Shown here: positions 57,830-64,000 of the stretch, piece after piece
Layout: every line of letters starts with the position of its first letter
Position numbering within the stretch: the first letter of the stretch is position 1
Source: Aspidiotus rigidus
Lineage: Eukaryota; Arthropoda; Insecta; Hemiptera; Diaspididae
Reading direction: 5' to 3'
Assembly (NCBI GenBank): GCA_035079385.1
Contig: JAVHKY010000028.1
Span: forward strand, 8,990,001-9,054,000
Length of the DNA: 64,000 nucleotides
Made by a program: the position numbers and the translations under genes
Notes under the pieces: model-generated
What the model was told of the DNA's origin: nothing
Seen by the model: only the letters and a program-made list of their open reading frames with translations
Databases searched by the model: none

Positions 57830-58160
57830 GTTAAATTAGGTACGTATTGGTGGAATTGAGTGGCGATCGAACGGAATTTGTTGGTGAATTATATGAAGTT
57901 GTAGAATTGAGTGGTGCGCAAATAAGTTAGGGTTGAGTCGATGGTTTCGGAGTTGTTGTTTAGTGCTGCATTGATATTGGAAGATATATTTAGGGAGGTT
58001 CGAGTGGGTTGCAGGACGGGGCATGAGAAAAAATTATCAACTGATAAATTTTCTTGGAGACAGTGAGGGCATGATGGAGGAGCGAGATTAGTGAGAAGAT
58101 AAGTATGAGTAAGACGAGTGTGGCCTATTCGCAGCCGAGCTAAAATGACCTCCTCTTGCC
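57830..58160 (-). pseudogene. C-terminal region of a non-LTR polyprotein (after RNase H)
   Basis: The minus strand reads a degenerate GHFSSAANRPHSSYSYLLTN, then LAPPSCPHCLQENLSVDN, FFSCPVLQPTRTSLN and LFAHHSILQLHIIHQQIPFD. The order matches 'RLRxGHTRLTHSYLL...PPxCPxC...lTvdHiLxxCPxl...R' at the end of RNase H-bearing non-LTR proteins. It is the same domain as in the Helitrons at 31-38 kb and follows on from the RNase H units at 3.6-5.5 kb. Broken by stops. Confidence 0.6.
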
Positions 58161-58504
58161 TTGAATTTCATCGGGATGAGGACCAAAATGTGGGTTCACG
58201 TTTTATTTTTCTTAATTTGTTATTCGACTGATTTTAGTGAAAACCTTGACTTTGAATGATTAAGTACAATTTTTTAATCTTCATCAAGTGTGCTGATGCG
58301 AGACTACCTGGGTGATTTCACTCTTAATTAATAATTGATTTATTTGTCATTTTTTCATGTATGGGTACATAATTAATAGTGGTTCATAGTTGATTTGAGG
58401 TGTCAAAAGAGATTGAAAGATTATTTTCAATTTGGACTGGCTTTTTTGAGTGAGATTTGAGATTAGACTAACGAGTAAACCGGGCTTGGGTGCTATATAT
58501 TTTT

Positions 58505-59020
58505 ACCGAATTTTCTAGCTAGAAAAGTGAGGTATTTTGTTAATACGTTTGGAATGGTTGAAGCGTGAGGGAAGGAATGAGGGGTTGACTATTGGGTGAT
58601 TGGTTGCTTCTTTCGTTTCGACATCGATTTTTTTAGTTTTTCGGGATCTCGTTGTAGCTGGATTCCCAGTTGAAGAATTTTGGGGTGGAGTGTGCATAGA
58701 AAATGGTGATATGATAGCGTGAAGGCAATTTATGAGTGCACGAGAGGAATAGCAGCTTGAGATAGCTTTAAGAGATACTAGAAATCGGAAGTGATAAAGA
58801 ATTGAACCACTCATCCTAATATACAGTATACTAGACTAATAATATGCTAAGAATAAGGTATGGGAAAAAATGATTGTAGAGCTCTTTTTTATTAGAAACA
58901 ACTGTTATAGCCTCGTAGCAGTTTGGACAGGGGGAGGGGGAGTGGTTTTTCTGGAGACGTTTTGTAGGTTTTAGATGACTCTTAGCCTAAATTATAACAA
59001 AATTCAGGTTTCCTTATTGG
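58505..59020. repeat. Dispersed repeat, longer copy
   Basis: Shares both ends and the GTAGCAG, CAGGGGGAGGGGGAGTGG and GACGTTTT words with 56893-57030. Its start holds the perfect 16-bp palindrome TTTTCTAGCTAGAAAA. No coding domain was recognised inside. Confidence 0.55.
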
Positions 59021-59880
59021 ATTATAGGTATTTTTACTCTGTTATCTGTTGATGTGACATCGTAGTGATAGAATTTATAAACTGAGTTTTATTGTTTATT
59101 CTACAAATGTTTGACATGATTGACAGGTCATTGGTATTTAATTTAAAGAGAGGGAGTGACTCTCTCAATGTTTTTTGTATTGTGGGAAGAAAAGTCGTGT
59201 ACTACTCACGCGACTGCGTGAGTGTTTTTTTATTTTTATTTTTTTATATGGCACCACTGCATATTTTGTTGGAAGTTGGAAGCTGCAACGCGAGAAGTTG
59301 GAAGTGGAAGTCAGAAAGAAAAATAAATCGGAAGTGGAAGTTTTACCAATCGACTTTGCATCCTTGACATCAATGTTGAAGGCACGCAACGCGGCAACGG
59401 CAAATCTAGCGCAGCAATTTTTTTGCTCGAGTTGACTACCTCCGGAAGTATGCAATTAAATAGAAATTTTTGCAGCGTTGTATTGCGCGCTAAACACCAG
59501 AGCCTCCGCAGGTATCGCTCTCTATGTAACTTTCAGTTGATCCTGCACTTGGTAGTAGTACCTATGCTTGTAGTCCATATGTACTACTCCTTGATATTTC
59601 AATTATCACTTGATTCAAAAAGGGTGAAGAGAATAAAAGTTCACCGCGATGAGTCAATGAACATGAGACCTTCCTCAGAGGTGGTCTGCCATCAATACGC
59701 ATAAATATTTTTTCGCGGATCGCCCCTAGTTCTGGAAGCATAAAATTGTTGTAATTTCGGGAGCATTTTCACTGTCAAGAAATGGAGATCGCGACCAATA
59801 ATTCCGTATTCTATTTCGTGGTAAATACCGAAGCCCCGTGATAAGATATACTCGCGAAGAGTACAAATAAAAGAACCAGA
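59021..59880. other. Stretch without recognised genes, with GGAAGTTGGAAG words
   Basis: GGAAGT(T/G)GGAAG words cluster at 59268-59345 and also at 56632-56725, so both places carry the same short repeat. Open frames follow these words and have no domain. Confidence 0.45.
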
Positions 59881-59899
59881 TACAAAGGACGTAATAAAT

Positions 59900-61205
59900 T
59901 ACACTAACCGAGCGCTTTCGGCTAAACAGCCACTCTCCAGGTATAGAAAGCGACTGAACCCAATGCCAACAACGTCGAAGAGGTCATGACTGAACCAGCG
60001 AGTCATCAAAATGTGAATCATTCTCATAGACTAAGTCAATCAATCCTTCCTCAGGAATATATCTGTTCAACACGGTAATATCTTTACCTTCCGGTGACGA
60101 AAGATTTCGATTTCCTCCATAGCTAATCGTTTGAAATACGAATTTTCCATGTGAAGGAGAACTTTGGAACCCTCTTTGAGACTATGACCACTTTCAATTA
60201 AATGGTTAGCAAAGGCGACTCACCTAATTTTCTTTTTTCCCACGCTTTCCTTTGTTCATCAACTCCAATTTGTAGTTGACGGCTGGTCATACCTATATAT
60301 ACACTGGGGCAATCCCTACACAAGCTACCCTATAAAAAAATATTCGTGAAATACGTATGCAATAAGTTTGAAGGAATTCAAAACATTTATTTGCCACCAG
60401 GGAAAAATTACGGTTTTGTCTAAAGTCGGCCGAAAACCAAAGGGACGGAGGACACAGCTCAACTCCGAAGAAAACTTACCCAGAAACGGCAGCCTGATCC
60501 ACTGTTTACCATCGAGGTGCGATTCTCGGGGGAGGAGGTCGCAGAATCGAGACATTTCCTTGTTAGTCTCCTACGAACCATAAGATCGATTTCCACCTTG
60601 ACCTGATTCACTCTAGCCAGATGGTTTATCGACACAAGTTCTTCGCGGAAAGCAACCTCACTCAGAGGGATGTGAGTGAGGCGATGAAATAAACTATTAA
60701 ATGCAGTTAATTTGTGGGCGACAGGTACGAAGGACGAACTGTAGATAGCAATGTCGGTCGAGGTACTTTTACAATAAATACCGAATTCGTGGACACTGTC
60801 TATGACAGAGATGGTCAAGACCAGAAAGTTTATGGAGGAGTCACCAACCTCCAGAGTAAATTTGATGGGAGGGTATAGGCGAGAAACTCACTAAGGAGCT
60901 CCACAGGACCTGTCCACGCACACAAAATGTCACCCACGTACCTGTGCCAATAGAAAACGTGGGCCGGCACGAAGGGAATAGTCGAGCTCGAATTTGGACA
61001 TGAAGACTCCTGAGGTGAGAAAACCAACTCCTCGGGGAACTCTAAGAATTTCCCACCAAATTTGCAGAAGTTAAGCGACCAGCAGACCTTCAGAAGGTCG
61101 GAAAATTCACCAAATTCCTCATTGGGAGTACCAGATTTCACAACCAAGTTTCCTATCTGTTGCATAGTGGTAGCCTTAGGGATGCTGGGAAACAGCCCAA
61201 TAACA
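59900..61205 (-). pseudogene. Penelope-like element 3, heavily decayed
   Basis: Minus-strand frames at 60830-61165 (HVFYWHRYVGDILCAWTGPV, with YVGD replacing the catalytic YVDD) and 60459-60818 (MTISVIDSVHEFGIY, then VNQVKVEIDLMVRRRLTRK) match the RT and thumb of the other copies. Remnants of the GIY-YIG region lie at about 60000-60330. An unrelated segment at about 60335-60420 interrupts the thumb-endonuclease junction. The first active-site Asp of YVDD is lost to Gly, so it was inactive or has decayed. The terminal hairpin is at 59913-59952. Confidence 0.85.
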
Positions 61206-61330
61206 TCATTGGTATTGGGTTCAGTCGTTTTCTATACCTCGAGAATGATTGTTTAGCGAAAACGCTCGGTCAGTGTAATTTATTGCGGTCTCTGTATATC
61301 TGGTTCTTTGAGAGCCTGGATTTTTCGATA
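61206..61330 (+). repeat. Inverted Penelope terminal repeat (pLTR-like) at the 5' side of element 3
   Basis: GGGTTCAGTCGTTTTCTATA, a hairpin (61226-61264) and CTCGGTCAGTGTAATTTATT, then TATCTGGTTCTTT, match the complement of the 3' terminal region of element 3 (59860-59965). The element is thus flanked by terminal repeats in inverted orientation, an arrangement known for Penelope elements, which often carry partial or inverted 'pseudo-LTRs'. Confidence 0.75.
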
Positions 61331-62880
61331 CTAAAAATGAAAAGTTTGGGCACTTATGTTGAATTTTCGGTATTATTAAGCAATTAAAAGAAAAAAATGA
61401 AAAAAACTTTCGTTTTTAGTGCTTTTACAAATTCACGCCCAGAATTATTCAATTTACAACAAAAATTACGTGATTTTGACTAAAATAATCGAATTTTGGG
61501 GATTAAACTCATCAATAAAAATCCTAGCAATCTTTCAATCAAAATTTTGATTTTTCAACTTTGGACTAAAAATATTTTCAAAAAAATGGTCCAATTTTTA
61601 GGCAAAACCCAGTTCATTTGAACAAAATTTTTATAATTTTGGACGATATTCAAAAAAATGGTCATTTTCGGCCTTATTCGGCTCTAACCCCGTTCTCAGC
61701 AATTATTCCATTTTTCGGAAAGATAAAATTCGATTTATAGGCCTCATCACCCCTAAAATTGACTTCTATTTGATTTTCAAGCTTGCCACCCTTAGCAAAA
61801 TGATTCAACAAATGCCGAGGGATATCTGCATGTATTTGATCACGGTCCATATGTACTATTTTTGGCTTCCAAAACCGTAGAGCTTCATGTTTTCTTTCAA
61901 TGTATTCCTGTAGTGTTTTCGAACGGGTTAGCAAACTGGTACATTCTATTTCCACCACTCAGGTCCCCATTTTCAATTTTTTCATCCGGTAAAGTGCCAA
62001 TATTTGGTTATTTCCGGTGGATGTAAAATCTACATCCCGACCTTACTCAAGGATAGGTGAAAGGTCACAAGTCTACAGAAAGTGAACGGTCGATAACGTC
62101 ATACTATGATCAGGGTCCAAGATCCCGATTGACCATGTCGACTTCAAATCGACCAACAGTCGACTCCCAACATTATATAGAATAACATTCACTAAAGTGA
62201 TTTTTTAGTGGCAACTGACTTCGACAATCAATGCTTCGATCAAGTGCATAATCTGATGGGGTTTCAGAGTCGATGTCAAAAATGCTGAAATTCTCTATAC
62301 GCTGCATTCCACACACGGTACAACTTGAAACTTATTTAGGACGCAAAAATTGTTTTTTCTAATTGACTTATAATAGGGCGGCGTAAACGGACACAATCGA
62401 CGGGGTCACTTGGGATAAGCGGCAACTCGACAACATGCAACAAGCAACTCGGCAATTCTTCATTTGAGCAACTTCGGTGATTATCAGTTATTTCATCTAG
62501 TCTGGAACTCCGGGCTATTTATTACTGTTAGTTACTGAAAGCATTTTCATATTCAAAATCTGGAAAACTTTCTTCATTTTATGAATTATTTATTGTCGCG
62601 AAGTAGTTGATAAAATGACAGAGAACGAATCCTTTGTAATTACTGAAGAATTGGAGAATGGACTCACTGACTTTGATGTTTGGTGAGGAGGTTCCGTGGA
62701 ATATGTGATCAGAAATTTATCTAACGAGCAAGAACAAATGTCAAAGATGAGAAATGGAAAACAATCCTACAAACGTTCTAAGTGAGCTGCCTGCGTAGAT
62801 ACCTCTATCACTCTGCTTACCAAAATCTCCGACGTCCACGAAGAGAAACCGGTAATATGCATCTGCAACCGCTTATATTA
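61331..62880. other. Stretch without recognised genes; one unassigned ORF
   Basis: A minus-strand frame at 61674-61958 (94 residues, begins MVEIECTSLLTRSKTLQEYI) has protein-like composition but no domain I recognise. The words AAAATTTTGA and AAAAAAATGGTC(C/A) repeat nearby. Another degenerate frame near 62615-62690 is also unassigned. Confidence 0.35.
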
Positions 62881-62899
62881 CAATTGAGTAGAACTGCTT

Positions 62900-63260
62900 G
62901 TCATTGAAAAACATGAAGCCGCTCTCCTGCAGACGTTTAATACACGTACATGTTTGCCATTTTTGGACATATTTCAGCATTCACCAACCTGTCAAATGGA
63001 TGCAGTTTGGAAACTGCCACAACTGTCTGTATTCAGCAGCTATTTTCAGAAAATCTTCCTTCAGGGGGACTGTTATGAACTTCAAAAAAAGTTTCTGATA
63101 AATTGTGTCACTCACTAGGCGGAGAATGAGCTCAACGATATACAAGTCTATCGGAAATGAAGCAGCAAGAGCCTCAAAAGACATATCCGTGGAAAGATAC
63201 CCATTCTTCGTCCATCATAATTTTTGTGATAACAAAGCATATTATCCTCGATATGCTGCC
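62900..63260 (-). pseudogene. PIF/Harbinger-type transposase remnant
   Basis: The minus strand reads YLSTDMSFEALAASFPIDLY, then a diverged helix and DFLKIAAEYRQLWQFPNCIH. These match 'yLatG.sf..la..FriskstvskiV' and 'W..ia..Fe..WnFPnCiGaiDGKHv' of Harbinger-type nucleases. The catalytic Asp of the GAIDGKH block is lost in frame (reads HLTGW). The later blocks are not readable. Further degenerate sequence may extend upstream to about 63500. Confidence 0.55.
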
Positions 63261-63501
63261 ATTATTCCATTGTAGGAACACTCTTTCGGAATTGCCAATT
63301 GCTCAACCATTGTACGAGTTGCCGCTTACGTAGCTTAGGCCTTATGCACGCGAGTGAGGAAAGCAAGTTACAAAATAGCGAATTGCGCTCGGAGGTGATG
63401 AGTATCGCGTACCAAAGTAGTTTACAGATAAAGAGCTTGTGTACGATATCGATTACATTGGTCAGATTAGACGAACTCTCACCATTGGACTCAAGAAACA
63501 T

Positions 63502-64000
63502 GAAAACTAATTGAAGTCATATCAATTATCACGACCCAAAAAGAGAAAAAAGTACTTTCACCGACTATCTTGCCAAGTTTGTACTCTCGTCCTACGTTTT
63601 AACAACTGCACTTATTTTTCACACAAATGCCAGGAAAGTCGTACGCTAAACTATTTTAAAGAACTTGCACCTCAACGATAAAAATGTAATCGAGTCACAC
63701 CTGTCTATGCATCTAGATTTCATCAACAGGCGTGTCATAAGAGTTGTACAATTAAAATTTTCTTCCTGATAGAATTTCTACCAGACAAATTTACGTCCTT
63801 TACTGGACTTCAATTTGACAAGAAATATGAAAAAGTGCGTTTTATGTAATATACAAGAAGTCTAACAAATAATGAACTGAAAGAGGAAAAAGACTGATTC
63901 GAACACATTCACAGCAATACTAAATAAAAGAAGGAGGATCATGAAATAACGAACAAACTTGACAAGTGGTACGATGGCAGTATAGACAAGAGATACGGGT
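63502..64000. other. Right edge, no recognised feature
   Basis: AT-rich sequence with only very short frames and no repeat structure noticed. Confidence 0.4.

Noticed and set aside
61674..61958. 94-codon minus-strand frame as a gene
   Set aside because: Protein-like, but no domain, no neighbours and no splice support; mentioned only as unassigned.

Overview
This is an AT-rich, intron-dominated animal nuclear window, most likely from an insect; the order is not assignable from sequence alone. Support comes from GT-AG introns, Penelope-like, Helitron, hAT, pogo and KRBA2-like mobile elements, a short TTAGG run (the usual insect telomere motif), and no bacterial-style gene packing. The only host gene recognised with confidence is a TMTC-family gene (ER transmembrane protein with TPR repeats, O-mannosylation of cadherins) on the minus strand. 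Three consecutive coding exons are visible, at 54231-54313, 27133-27232 and 2479-2594. They join in frame, with splice phases that agree, across introns of about 27.0 kb and 24.5 kb. Upstream exons should lie beyond the right edge and downstream exons beyond the left edge. || Almost everything else is mobile DNA, mostly inside those two introns. The 3' intron (2.6-27.1 kb) holds: a triplicated non-LTR RNase H fragment (3.6-5.5 kb); a KRBA2-like integrase gene with introns (7.5-11.7 kb), interrupted by a 2.8 kb pogo/Tigger-like element with matching terminal inverted repeats and TA duplication; a tRNA-like SINE head; a non-LTR reverse-transcriptase tail; several foldback elements and microsatellites; a complete 1183-bp hAT derivative with 8-bp target duplication; a decayed DDE transposase; and a broken Penelope-like element (22.6-24.8 kb). 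|| The 5' intron (27.2-54.2 kb) holds: an inverted pair of tRNA-derived SINEs; two short elements with CAGGGTGTCCAC ends and 5-bp target duplications; two head-to-tail non-autonomous Helitrons (31271-34853 and 34859-38430); a Penelope element whose 5' half is inverted exactly as in twin priming (43.8-46.0 kb); a Ty3/gypsy 3' fragment with integrase and LTR nested in a non-LTR reverse transcriptase with a (TAA)n tail (46.9-50.1 kb); and a decayed intron-containing SWIM zinc finger/YqaJ-nuclease-like gene (50.2-51.6 kb). Upstream of the first visible exon (54.3-64 kb) lie Helitron remnants, a 171-bp tandem repeat, a third Penelope copy with an inverted terminal repeat at its 5' end, and a PIF/Harbinger transposase remnant. 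|| The best novel lead is a short two-tier hairpin in the terminal region of all Penelope copies, with paired (compensatory) changes in both stems between copies; it does not match the hammerhead core known from this retroelement class. Most coding regions here are broken, so nearly all calls are pseudogenes or remnants. No prokaryotic operons, CRISPR arrays or rRNA genes were seen.
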